In this document: one piece after another, positions 11,185 through 22,578 of the stretch
Position numbering within the stretch: the first letter of the stretch is position 1
Layout of the letters: every line of letters begins with the position of its first letter
DNA from: Acholoe squamosa
Lineage: Eukaryota; Annelida; Polychaeta; Phyllodocida; Polynoidae
Direction: 5' to 3'
NCBI GenBank assembly: GCA_949317995.1
Contig: OX439051.1
Coordinates: 36,521,250 to 36,585,249, forward strand
Length of the DNA stretch: 64,000 bases
Program-made: the position numbers and the translations under genes
Notes under the pieces: generated by a model
Databases searched by the model: none
Seen by the model: the letters and a program-made list of their open reading frames with translations, nothing else
Told to the model about the DNA's origin: nothing

Positions 11185-12080
11185 AATGAAAGGCTTTATG
11201 GGGATCCTCTTGAAAGTGTATTGTATCAGACCAAAAGAGTTGGCACTGTGTCTTAAAGAGTGTCAAGACAACCACTAAAAGAATCAAGAAACTACTACTA
11301 GCCTTCGAGCGTTCAAGATACACTATTCATCAAGCCTTTAACCTTTTTAAGATACTTATAAAGACAATTCGAAATGTATCAATATCCAATCAATTGTAAC
11401 ACTAATATCTATCATTTGCTTATGACTATTATAATAATCAATGTATTTCCATAGGGATCATCGCAAGCATCTCACAATTTTGTGGAATCTTAAAATAGCT
11501 GCAATTTTGAGAGAAAATCCAACACTGGATCTAAATCAGAGAGGTGTTAGGTTTCTTATTATCAGAATGAAGAAGACCACAATTACCTGATCTTGATGAT
11601 AATCCTTGGATTCAGTAGAGGACCTGCTCATACTTTTACTTTTTCACCATCGATCTGTGGAGGAAGAATAATCATGTGCCCATGCCTTCACATTGCTTTA
11701 TCGTTTATGCCTAATTGATGAGACCTGTTGTCAGCTCTAGTTAAAGTCAAAATAATTTTTATGTCTCTTATGTGCGAGTGATCTTATGTTAACGCTGTGT
11801 ACATTCCCATTGGACAGATTATATTACATTACTCTAAATAGCTCTAAATGATCATTTTTATTGCAGTTCCGCAGGTATTTAGATTTTATAGGCCCTAAAC
11901 TATGTCAGGTATATATAGCAGCAATATTTACCCAAATCCTCTCTGTTTATCAAATTACCTGCTCCATTATCGTTGCCAATCACTTTATGATACATTGTCA
12001 TTGCAATTCTATAGAGATTGAGAAGCTAACATTATGCCTGAGCTTATATAATTGCATACTTCATGAGCCCATAATGAGAA

Positions 12081-13059
12081 TTTGATGAGTTATTGGCTAA
12101 ATGGTTGGAATAGGGATAGGGTAAGTGGAGTTGTGGTCACAATGCATAGGGTAGACAGGGGCATCAAATCAAAGCCCCAATGCACCACTTCCCACTTGGT
12201 CCTGTTCTCCCAATACTAACTTACACCTGGAGATCGAGGCTGACAGCTACCATTAATCTGCTGTCTGAATGGTGTAAAAACTAGAGCCTTCCCATTTGGC
12301 ACAGAAACGTTTATTTACACGATAAAAACAGCCTTAAGGCAGTTCGATTGATGTCAGACTACTGCAAATACATTGTCCTAACTACTTTTATACATTGCAT
12401 ACAGCGGGAGGCAGATGTGGTTATAATTCCCCGACCAGGTGAAAGGGCTGTTTCGCACTTGAGCCCTGAATTACAGGTTTATGATTATAAAAGTTGTACA
12501 AGAAAGTTGTACATGAAAGGGCGACCGAACAAATACAATGGACATTACAAGGTAGTCCTGGGAGGCTGTGGAGCATAGACACTTGTGTGCTTAAACTACT
12601 TTGCAAAGGTCAGGTGACTCACTTCAAGTTACCAAGTGTTACATAACTGATGGCTTTAGGCTTAAACAACTGCAGTGTAAAAAAAGAAAATCGTCATAAT
12701 AACGGCGCATTCCTCATCCCGAAATTGCCGGAGATCCATTGTTATTTTCACAGAGATTCCTTGTACATTTATGTACTACTGTCCTGCCACCTGGGGCTTC
12801 TTATAAAAACTACACAGGTACAATGCTTTTCAATTATGATGGTCTACTGTTCAGTTTTACAAGGACCCCTGGTAGATTCAGCAGTTATTTTTTACAGTGT
12901 GGTTTTCGACAATATGCATGAAGCAAGATGAGATTTGTTTTTGATAGGCTCAAAAGACACAGACCAGTTTAATCATGATGCTAATAAGGCAGTGAATTGA
13001 AAACAATTCTCTCCCTTGTCTGCTTCATAAATCAATTTTGTGAACCACTTTTAATGACC
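12081..13059. other. Unique spacer between Y1 and Y2
   Basis: Not obviously duplicated elsewhere in the window. Overlapping open frames of 60-93 codons (12348-12931) contain no motif I can defend. No gene called. Confidence 0.5.
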
Positions 13060-16000
13060 CTCAGAGTAAAGAAGACACCATCTCTATGATCTAATCTGAC
13101 CATGAGAGTCAACATTGTGCAAATGTGATACTACTAATATCTTTCTCACTCTTTGCTTGGATATATGCAAATAGAGGACAATTAAATGAGGTTTATGCTC
13201 ACCACACCTGTGTATGGCAAGCTGACTAGCCTCCCCCAGTATACAAGCTCAGGAGGGTCTTGCCAAAAGATTATGAGAAAGAACCTGTGTAAGTTTTCTC
13301 AATGAGAGCTAAAGGTACGTGGATGGCCAACCTCATTGGTAAGGTATTGACAATAAAGATTTCAGCAAAGTACATGGAAAATAAACATAACTTGAGTTGC
13401 AAGCAATATGCACATTTCTTTTTTACAAGTTCATGAGAAATTATTTCTCAATCCAAAAGTGTGAACGTTTTATAAATGGTTTTTGTTTCCTTTTTGGCAA
13501 GATCCACCTGCTTTCTCACTCTTTATGAGAACATAGCTTGGATAAGGAATGGCAGCTGTGTCATGGAGCAAGTTTGTCTAAGATAAAAGTCACCTTTTTA
13601 TGAGGCCTGGCATACTTTACTTCAGATTGCTCTCCTGTCCTGGGACAAGGTTAATACATAACATGGCCATGGGTCTATGGGTCTATATAATGTTTCACAG
13701 TTTATCTTAAAGCAGCATGCCACATTCAGTTTGATGCATTAAAGTGGTGGATGTGTTTGTATATCAAACTCTTGTAAGTTGTTTTGCCATATAGAATTCC
13801 TTAATGGATGATATTCTAAATAACTTTCATGTATGCAGTTCTTCTATTTCAGGTAAGATACACACACAATCATACACATACGTTGGTGGTTACATGATAA
13901 GGTATGGCAGAAATTCCTTCAAGGTAAACTAACATATTAAATAACACAATGTTTTTGTAAACACAATTAGATGGTTTAATAGAGGAATACAGCCATAGAA
14001 AATCCATTTGTAAACCATTACTGCATTCATTCTGACCTTACCTGGCAGCATGATGCACAAATGAAGAGCCCTGGTTTCTGAAACAGGGTGCCTCTCTTGT
14101 GAAAATCTGTTACATGCATCTAGCCTTGGTGCATCTACTCATCATTCATGCAACGGTGTCAATGCTATAGGCACTCCTGAAATGCTCAGCATGATGTAGA
14201 CTCATTCGAGCTCCATTCGTGCATTTCATTAATCAAAGGGCATAATATCTTAATGCAATAGCTGCCCTTCATGGGTTCAGCGGCTGAATACTGCAGCTTC
14301 AGCGATAAGGGTCAAACTATAGTGATATTCCCTTCATCTGTCCCCAATCCAACCTGCCTTACAATATCAGCTTCAGTAACCCTCTTCCACATGCACTGTA
14401 CTACTTTGGAACCAACTCATCTCCCTATGTCTTCTCGCCACCGTCCCCTCCCCTTGCCTGTACCCACACCCCCTGCCATCTTATCCATCTTTAATTCTGT
14501 CAGGCCTGGGAGATGATTGCCTTGGACATTCCTCTCCCTCCCCACTGGGTTCTGCAGGTTGGCTTTCCACATCATTTTTTGGCTTACTTTTTCATTCTTT
14601 TGAGATGTATTCTAGAGTTAATACATTATTTTTAAGAATTCAGGCACAAGTTGCACTGATAAAAAAATATGTTGACAGAGGATTCAAATTCAGAGGACTT
14701 ATTCAATTCAAATCTTGATGGGCATATTTATGCCCATGCCTAAATCAAATATCCTTCTTTGTGCTTTTTTGAGTGTTATCTCGGGAAATGGTTTTATAGG
14801 TGAGAAGTTGAAACTGTAAAGTGTTTATTAGGTAGTAGAAAATCACAGCACATGGATATCAATTGAGCTAATATCAGCTACAGGTAAGGTCTTCCCACTT
14901 CCTTTTTTAGCCTTTGTGCAATGCATCCCACCACATGTTGTCTTTCAGTGGAAGCATCTATAGAAGGCAATACTTGCCTTCCTTAATGCTCTGTCCACTC
15001 AGTGGCAGTGTGTGATGTGTGTTAGGGTTCATAATGATATATGCAGACTTACACAGTATATTACCTCTACCCTGATCAAACTTATTTATCCCCAAACTCT
15101 ACTAATAAAAGGCTGACGGGTTCTTTTAACTTAAAGTCCATTCCCTCCACCAGTATGCTGACAAAAGAGCCCAAGATGGCGTAATTCTTATACAAGCATA
15201 CAAGTATGGAATTTAGATTGGTTCCAGACTGTGACTATATTGTGACATGATAAGCTACAACTCCTGGAGACACAAATCTCTCAGTGGTTGAATTCCTCAG
15301 TCAAGGTCAGATTGAAATAGTCGTCCTTGAATGGAACCTTCAACCACAAACTTCTTTTTTACATGTGACCAGGTCTAAGACGCAGCAGAGAAGAAGACCC
15401 TGTCTTCGAACATAGCCTGTACTTAAGCATATCAACATAAATGTATCTGTAGACAGCATTAGAAGTATACCACACCTTGGGGTTTGGCTGTGTGTCTGTT
15501 TGTCCCGTGGCCCCCCATACTTCTGTCACATAACAGCAGGTGGCCACCACCATAGAAATGCTACTGCATGGGGGGGGGCAAACAATTCTCCCCCTTCTGA
15601 GTTTTCCCTGAACTACTGGTTCCTCTCCTGGCCACCTAGTCAGAAATGGGGGAGCTACAGTAATGCCCAGGTGTGGTATACCCCGGGCCATTTCTGACCC
15701 TGCTTGCCTGTGATTGGTGGACCATGACCACCATGTACTGGTGTGCATCCAAGCAGAACATGAGTTGATATGACTGTGGGTGTGCTACTGAGGTGTGAGT
15801 TTAGCCCCCCTCCACCAATCCTTACCTACTGTACTCTTAGGGAAGCCACATTCAAACATATTTTATGAGAAAATTGTTAATAGCTTGAAATGGAAGGTTT
15901 ATATCCTAAACATTTTAGTATTTTCTTGCAGAAAAGGCTTTGAACTTTTACATGGACTTCACATTTTCTTTAGAAAATTTAACACCAAAATTGGAAATAT

Positions 16001-17070
16001 GTTTTAGTGTTGGCTACAGGTACACTTTATGGTCATTTGGACACAAAATCTATGATTTAATTTACATATTTACTGTCATTCTTCATGCGGACTATGTTTC
16101 TGGGTAAATAAGTGTTTCTTTTTTATGTATAGCTATCATCAAAGCCATAGAAATAATAGAAACTGGTAAAAAGGTACATTATTCATGTTATTTTAAAATC
16201 ATCCTTGGCCCCATTATCATGCTGAATGCAAGGCTAGAAATGGCCACGGTCCTACATCTAGGCGTGAGGCAATAAGGAGTGCAGTCTTAAACCTGGTGAC
16301 TGCTGAAATGAGTCACTTTTACAAGGCCAATTACCTGGAGTTTCTATTTGTAACTTGAACTATTATGGATCTACATTTGGATGCCGAAGGAATTCTTTTC
16401 ATCAAATTACAGTGAGGAATAAAAAAATACCTAATCCCATCTAATGAAGTGTTTTGTGAATGCCTCATTAGTTAGGGTGCTTTCAACAGTGTGTTAGACT
16501 TGAGTTCAATATGCAGCTATTCTCCATCCAAATTGATGTATCAGACCTAACCGTTTAAAAGCCACTTGTGCATCGGCATGATAGATCACAGTAACACTGG
16601 CAATTGTCATTGGGGATCCTTTAAAAGTGTATCAGATCAAAATGCTTTATTAGTAGGAAGACCTGTATTCAGCTCTTAATAGCACCAAATAACCATTGTT
16701 ATTGCAGTTCTGCAGAGACATACCTGGTAGGTGTTTGGATTTCATAGGCTTCATACCATAGTGGTCTATCACATATATCCTCTCTGTTTATTAATTTCCT
16801 GCTCCATTTTATGCCAATCATTTTATGAGACAGAGCTATAAGCCAGTATTATTATTGCACAGTTTAACGGAGGTTTAGTAGCTAACATTGTGCATACTTT
16901 ATGAGCTCATAATAAGAATTTGATGAGATATTGGCTCAATGGCTGGAATATGACCCAATGTGCATAGTTCCGGCCACTATGGCCAGGGTAGAGATGTGTT
17001 TCAAATCATCAGTAAACCCTTTACACTCAAAGTAATCTTAACCAGTGCCTGCAGTTATAGTGAAATAACC
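13060..17070. repeat. Block Y2, second copy of block Y
   Basis: Aligns to Y1 and Y3 in the same order, with a copy-specific 926-bp DNA element at 15370-16295. An 81-codon open frame (14271-14516) is not preserved in the other two copies and is rejected as a gene. From 17071 to about 17739 I see nothing recognisable. Confidence 0.8.
15370..16295 (+). mobile_element. CAGGT-ended DNA element, 5-bp target duplication
   Basis: Terminal repeats CAGGTCTAAGACGCAG (left) and, as complement of the right end, CAGGTTTAAGACTGCA. Flanked by GTGAC at 15365-15369 and 16296-16300; Y1 and Y3 show a single-copy empty site (GATGACTGC / GGTGACTGC). A second copy in opposite orientation lies at 40297-40996. Non-autonomous. 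The 129- and 65-codon frames in it are not preserved in the second copy. Confidence 0.88.
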
Positions 17071-17739
17071 CCCAGGGCCTGTCATATATGTGCAATCCTT
17101 GACCGTGACATTATGAGTATTTATAAATTCAGATGCAATGGATGCAAGTGAAAAACCAAGAGATGATTTCAAATTCTACTTTATTTTTGCAACCTGCAGC
17201 AATGATAGCGTCTTCCACAAAACAAACAAATGAAAGGCAAAAAGAATGAGTGTACCATAATCTTTGAAGGGACAATATTTAATGAGCCTAACGAAATTGG
17301 GGTAAAAATACTCTTGTGCAAATTAAATCTGTCAATTTAGGACTTACCCACTACTTCAGTGCAAGGGTTTTAACATGATGGAGTAATCAAAGAGGTTATT
17401 GGTGCAGGAAGGCATTTCTCAACGTGGTACGGCTAGACACAGCCACAATTTGAAACCCTCAAAATCAGAGTTGGTGATCATAGGTAATTAATGTGCTATG
17501 GCTGCTCTATACAATCAGTAGTGATTACATAGGGTTGGTAGGGCAGTCGGACCAGTGCAATAATGGCTAGATACTGGGTTTTGATGGCATTAGAATGAGG
17601 GATGCCACTACAATTTGAAGAGTTTGTACCATCTTGTAAAATGGCCTCTCGATCATCATATTAATGCTGGTAGCCTGTGAGTTTGGAGAACATATGTCAA
17701 GGCAGATATGCTTGCTGCAATGAGTGCAATGCTAAAATG

Positions 17740-18879
17740 AAAATTGGTGTAACCAAAAGTCAATCATTTGATAGGATGCCTCATTGCTCTTTGTTCACAG
17801 GATACAGGACAATATAGCTTCTAGAGCAGTGTGTTATACATTCATGAATTAGGTTGGTATGAGTTGTCAGAACATTAATTTTGATTATGACCACATCATT
17901 AGTAAGCAGTTGACAGTGACATGGCTTTAAGTACCAATCGATTGTACATTCACTCGAATCAGTTCCTCATCAAAGTTTATGAAACTGCATTAACTAGTAG
18001 AGTGATGGATGATGCCCAACTAGTTATTTGTGTCTAAGAAGAAAACTGCCTAAACATTTCTCAGAATGAGCAGTAGGTGTGCTCAAAACACATACTACCA
18101 TAAATCCTCACATAAAATACTATACATATGCATGTACTCACAAATCACTTCACAATACCCACATTGCAAAATGTACTGTTTATGCCAACAGGAGCGTTCA
18201 CATTGTATTCACTGTGCTCATTATATATGGGTCTATACAAAATATACTCTGTCCATTCGTGGTCCCTTTACCTTAGTATCATGGCCAATGTTCAGCCAAA
18301 AATGTTGGCAGGTCACATCATAGTATAGGTACACACATGCTCTAATATCACAAGACTCTATTGACTGACTCTATTCGCATTGGAAATAATATTCAAACAT
18401 ATAGGCTGCAATACAATATCTCAAAGCAGACATTTACATTGTCAAAGTCATGAGCCAATTTTATATTTGGATCTGCTGACTAAATTTGTCTCAGAGCATT
18501 CAAACTCTACCCTGGATCATGACAGGATTTTATCATAATAGATTTTAGTGCATATTGTTCAAATTACACCTATTGGGGTAATAAATGATATTTACGCAAA
18601 GGCTACGCCCTCGGCTATGGCTTATGAGCAGACTTTCACCTCACTAATGAAAATGGGTTTGAAGACAAGTTTCATTCAGCCCTACTTAAATGATGACTTT
18701 TGTGGAGTGTATGGAATTATAAGCAGAACAATGTCATAACTGAAGTACCATCATATTGTTACTGTGTACGTTCTAGTAATGATCATTTATAATCAGAAGG
18801 TTATGTCATTGCTAATTGTGGGAAAAATAATCCACTCAATATATTCTGTGTGTATGAATACAAAATGTGTCTGCCTGGC
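17740..18879. repeat. Block X2, 3' flank of the intact rost gene
   Basis: 17740-18510 is the paralogue of 1-896. 18511-18879 lies just beyond the rost stop codon and is missing from X1. Likely 3' UTR and flank; I could not place a poly(A) signal confidently. Confidence 0.65.
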
Positions 18880-19436
18880 TCATCCTATCTGTCCATACCT
18901 TCTCCACAAATACAATCTCAACTGATAAAGCAGATACCAGGTGAACTGAATAATGGGTAATATAAGAACCAGTAGCACACAAACTCCAGCAGATGGCAGC
19001 ATGGGTCTATCCCGCCAATCGAGAACAGAATAAATTGGTCCTTCCGAGTGGTCTGTTCCATAGAGACAGTACAATACATTAAATATCACATACATAAAAC
19101 AGAATGTTGCACCATATACTACATGCAGTACCCTGACAGGTATACGTGATATCATAATATCCAGAATTAATATCAGTGTATTAAGCGCATTATTACAGAG
19201 CTTGGTATCGGTAATGTTGCCATCGTACACCAGAGGCCAGTATAGTAGTGTCAGTATTCCACACCCTGTGAGTGCTATGTTGTATAAGAACCATGTAACT
19301 CTTATGTACCATGGGTTGATAATGGTCACACCAGTTATGACATTCACCTGGGTAACTTCACCGTTTGCATCTGCATTCAGAGTTATTGGTTCTGTGGAGA
19401 CACTCATGGGGAAATCCACATCACGACTTATACCAC
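18880..19436 (-). CDS. rost-like: Protein rolling stone-like, exon 3 (C-terminal, intact copy)
   Basis: Terminal exon of a three-exon gene (37855-37944, 19865-20093, this exon), 876 nt in total, 291 codons. After the acceptor ATATTTCAG the exon supplies two bases of a split Ser codon completing the A left by exon 2, so phases match. It encodes a polar loop (STEPITLNADANG), then hydrophobic spans around TWFLYNIALTGCGILTLLYW, the rolling stone hallmark (ISRIPVRVLHVVYG ... GPIYSVLDW), and a last span near VCVLLVLILPIIQFTWY, ending in a basic tail. The Drosophila family member acts at the membrane in myoblast fusion; the role of invertebrate paralogues is unknown. The family call rests on motif and topology recognition, not on a search. 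Confidence 0.87.
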
Positions 19437-19864
19437 CTGAAATATAAAAAGGGCTCATATCATGATACAAATATTTGGATAACCCTTTGAGGGCCTCTAA
19501 TTATTTATTACATCATGGCAAGTCCACTTAGCATAGATATATGCAAAAACACATAAGGGTTGGCATGCTGCATGAATATAGACCAGTGCCCATAATGTAC
19601 ACCTAATACTTACACCCATAGATAGTACATTTTGACATTATTACCTCTATCAAAATCATAATGCTATGCCCATTCCGTATGGTCAAATAAAATCATAATC
19701 ATTCTGCCCCCGTTTGCTTCACCCCATTCCCTTGGCATTAATAACTAAGGGCACAGCTGGCTTCTATAGGGTTTCCTGGAATAAATTCTTCTTAGCCTAA
19801 AATACATGGACAATCCTGCTATAAAGTACTATATAGGAAATGAAAGGATAAAAAGAGCACTTAC

Positions 19865-20093
19865 TCCCACGTCGGCCTGGTCGTGTCCTTATGACATGGT
19901 GATAAAACGTGGACAAAGCAGAGACTGTGCTGTATAGGGCAGTAACCATAGCAACCCATGTGGTAAAGTAGAGGAAGATGTGCTGGTGGTAGATAACTGC
20001 CTCCTTAATACAGGTCCACACCAACCAGAGGACAAAGTAACTAGCAACCAGCAGGCGGTATAGGATGAAGCAATACGAGCCACATCGAGACCA
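19865..20093 (-). CDS. rost-like: Protein rolling stone-like, exon 2 (intact copy)
   Basis: 229 bp, between acceptor GATATTTCAG and donor GTAAGT (19864-19859). It starts in phase 0 with the Trp codon after the SQ that ends exon 1, restoring the family's SQW junction, and ends after the first base of a codon. It encodes two membrane spans: YCFILYRLLVASYFVLWLVW, then IFLYFTTWVAMVTALYSTVS, with basic residues after the second (HHVIRTRPGRRG). A 16-kb retroelement begins 51 bp upstream of its acceptor, so the branch-point region may be affected. It is open throughout, unlike the X1 copy. Confidence 0.88.
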
Positions 20094-20144
20094 CTGAAAT
20101 ATCAGTATATGTATAAAGTTATTTTGGGTGTCAATGGATGACAC

Positions 20145-21494
20145 TATGATATACCATTTTATTGTTCCATAAATTCTAACATATTTTGTATTAATCAAAG
20201 AAATATCTATGAAATTAATACATAGGTTGGTTCTAAGAGCTATAAGAGCGCTCAAACTTTGTATAAGAGCGTTCATGCCCCACTGCACACCAGCCACAGT
20301 CAGTTAGACAGAGTTTATGACATCAAAGGCTCCGACCTAATGGTTCACTGCACAATATAATAAAAATGAGGGTCTCAGTGTGCGACCTCATGGTTCAATG
20401 CACAAATTAATAACTTGTAAGTGAATGCAACCGGCCGTCACGGGTGCCTGAGCACCGCTGACGCCGTCATGAGTGTCTGAGCACTCTAAGGACTGAACAA
20501 TGGGTTACATAAGCACGATGCCATAACCTTCCGGTCGCTCTAGCGTCGCTCCTGAGCGACCTAGGTCAAATATCAAAATATCTATGGAAAGCCCATAATT
20601 AGACGGTCAGAATGAGCCCAAGATCAAGGCGGAACTCCCAGTATTAAGGAAGTTACGCCATGGAGACTGAATCGACCTCCGAGTGAGCTACAGACAAACC
20701 GGCGGGAGTTACGCGCCTATCCAGCGGGCATTATAATTTTGGCACATTCAGCTCCGCGCATGCCCAAAATGGCGGTTATACAAGCATAAACGACCGAGTT
20801 ATGAGGGTTTGAAGATGCAGAACCGACCAAGACAATGGGGGCCATAGCGGCGTCCATGGGGGTCCTTTGTCCCCCTGTGACACTTGAAAGAGTCCCCTCA
20901 AACAATTGTAGAGTTAGGCAGATGCTGCTGGCTCCAGTCAGTCTGGAGGTGCTTTTCCAAGATTTGCTACAAATAGCCTGTCTGCACCTCCAGGAAGACA
21001 CATCACCAAGAACCGCTCTAGAGGTAACATCTCCAGTCATCTCCTGCTACCTGCTATACCACTGCACTATGGGGAAACTATGCTAGACAGGCATTGGTTT
21101 CCTACCATTAGTGGCCAGAGGCTATCTTCTTCAGGACTTCCACCAGAGGGTAAAGTTATCCATTATTACATTATTCCTCTAAGCAGCAGGTCAGGAGCTA
21201 GGTGTGGGAACCCACCTAGAAGTATGCTGGACACTGTATTATTAATACCTCACAGGTGGAGTGGAACTGAACATTATACTTTATAAATTACTGTATGTTT
21301 ACTGTATGTGCAAACTACCTACATACTAACTACTGTATGATTGATATTTCTTACATGTTGCCTAAAGCTGAATAAACCAGTGACAACTGGAAATAACACT
21401 ATTTATAAGAGCCTTGAGATAATTACACTATATACCACTAGTCTTATGATATTTCTCATATGACAACTTGATCATGCCAATCACTAGTATGACA
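20145..21494 (+). repeat. 5' LTR (1350 bp)
   Basis: Same length as the 3' LTR (34939-36288). Ends are TATGATATAC ... GTATGACA; an inner TG...CA pair (20147-21494) forms the short imperfect inverted repeat. Differences seen: about 20520, 20639, 20647, 20657 and 20739. A near-tandem repeat containing CGACCT(A/C)ATGGTTCA lies at about 20334 and 20384. AATAAA at 21371-21376 is a plausible polyadenylation signal. The start of R could not be placed. Open frames of 68-107 codons inside the LTR are identical in both copies only because the LTRs are. Confidence 0.95.
20434..20560 (+). promoter_or_regulatory. Cluster of three short hairpins in U3 sharing CTGAGC
   Basis: Three perfect small inverted repeats: GGTGC-CTGA-GCACC (20443-20456), GAGTG-TCTGAG-CACTC (20471-20486), GTCGCTC-CT-GAGCGAC (20545-20560). 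All carry YCTGAGC at the apex. The first two lie within a diverged direct repeat beginning GCCGTCA. They are preserved in the 3' LTR. The position suggests transcription-factor sites or a structured RNA; which one is unknown. Confidence 0.5.
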
Positions 21495-21515
21495 AAGTGG
21501 TGGAGAACATCCTAC
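21495..21515 (+). other. Candidate primer-binding site
   Basis: TGGTGGAGAACATCC begins four bases after the LTR, where the primer tRNA 3' CCA would pair (TGG). I could not match it to a specific tRNA. A second TGG three bases on is an alternative register. Confidence 0.4.
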
Positions 21516-21733
21516 TAAGATCCCATCCCTCACAGGCTCATAAAATTTAAAGCTGGTAACACAACTAAAAACAATCATGCACACAGTAAGTTAAAGCTGG
21601 TACCGCAACTGGGAACAATCATGCACACAGTAAATTAAAGCTGGTACCGCATACACACAGCATACACACAGTTAGACCCACTCCACCCACCCAGTGACCT
21701 TGACCTTGACACCATACCCACCAAGGTCACCAG

Positions 21734-22200
21734 TGAGATCTCCCACATACCAGTGAGATCTCCCACATACCAGTGAGATCTCCCACACATCAGTGAGATC
21801 CCCCACACATCAATGAGATCTCCCACACATCAGTGAGATCTCCCACACATCAATGAGATCTCCCACACATCAGTGAGATCTCCCACACATCAATGAGATC
21901 TCCCACACATCAGTGAGATCTCCCACACATCAATGAGATCTCTCACACAACAGTAAGATCTCTCATATATCAGTGAGGTCTCCCAAAACGTCAGTGAGGT
22001 CTCCCAAAACGTCAGTGAGGTCTCCCAAACGTCAGTGAGGTCTCCCAAACGTCAGTGAGGTCTCCCAAACGTCAGTGAGGTCTCCCACACGTCAGTGAGG
22101 TCTCCCACACGTCAGAGAGGTCTCCCACACGTCAGTGAGGTCTCCCACACGTCAGTGAGGTCTCCCACACGTCAGTGAGGTCTCCCACACGTCAGTGAGG
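21734..22200 (+). repeat. Leader minisatellite, ~20-bp units
   Basis: More than 20 head-to-tail 20-bp units. The first block has units like CAGTGAGATCTCCCACACAT (each with the palindrome GAGATCTC), the second GTCAGTGAGGTCTCCCACAC. It lies in the 5' leader between primer site and gag, where packaging signals normally sit, and runs directly into an open frame in phase with gag. Because 20 is not a multiple of 3, every frame meets TGA within 60 bp, so the array itself is not coding. Confidence 0.93.
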
Positions 22201-22578
22201 TCCACCACACACATCAAGGCCTTATCAGTCAAGCTGGCAGAACAACACACAAAGACCTTACGTAGTCAGGGGCCTGTTGAAGAGGTCTCCCTCCCACCAA
22301 GATCTAGGAGGCCCACAGGAGGCAAACCAGCCTCCAATACAACAGACCCACACTCAGTAGACCCCACACCACCCACCCTGTCTACTCAGGGAACAACCAG
22401 TTCTCAGGGATCCAACATTTCCCAGGGATCTCTACAGGACGCCCAACTCACGCTATCTACCTCAGGGGAAGAAGGATCTGTCTCAGGGGGTGGATCCACA
22501 CCCTCATCTAGATCCTCCACCCCAGCTCCAGCCTTTGACAGCCACTCCTCCAGAGACACCTCCCCCACACCCTCCATC

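Larger units (their letters stand above)
8705..12080. repeat. Block Y1, non-coding duplicated segment
   Basis: First of three copies of a non-coding block (also about 13060-17070 and 38560-44250). Anchors: TATCTTTCTCACTCT (8819, 13139, 38631), CCAACTCATCTCCCTATG (10017, 14412, 41357), and TTGATGAGTTATTGGCT-like sequence near the right edge. I find no open frame conserved among the copies, so Y is not a gene block as far as I can see. It carries two copy-specific mini-hairpin insertions (9037 and 11115). Confidence 0.8.

Noticed and set aside
12348-12931. Open frames with a TRKLYMKGRPNKYN-like stretch, considered as a piggyBac transposase relic
   Set aside because: Resemblance is too short and the rest does not fit; not enough to call.
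14271-14516. 81-codon frame in block Y2
   Set aside because: The aligned Y1 and Y3 sequences do not keep the frame.
20717-21286. 68-107-codon frames inside both LTRs
   Set aside because: Identity between the two LTRs follows from LTR duplication, not from coding constraint; no motif seen.
21640-22200. CRISPR-like array (regular 20-bp repeats)
   Set aside because: Units are contiguous without unique spacers and lie in the leader of a eukaryotic retroelement; it is a minisatellite.
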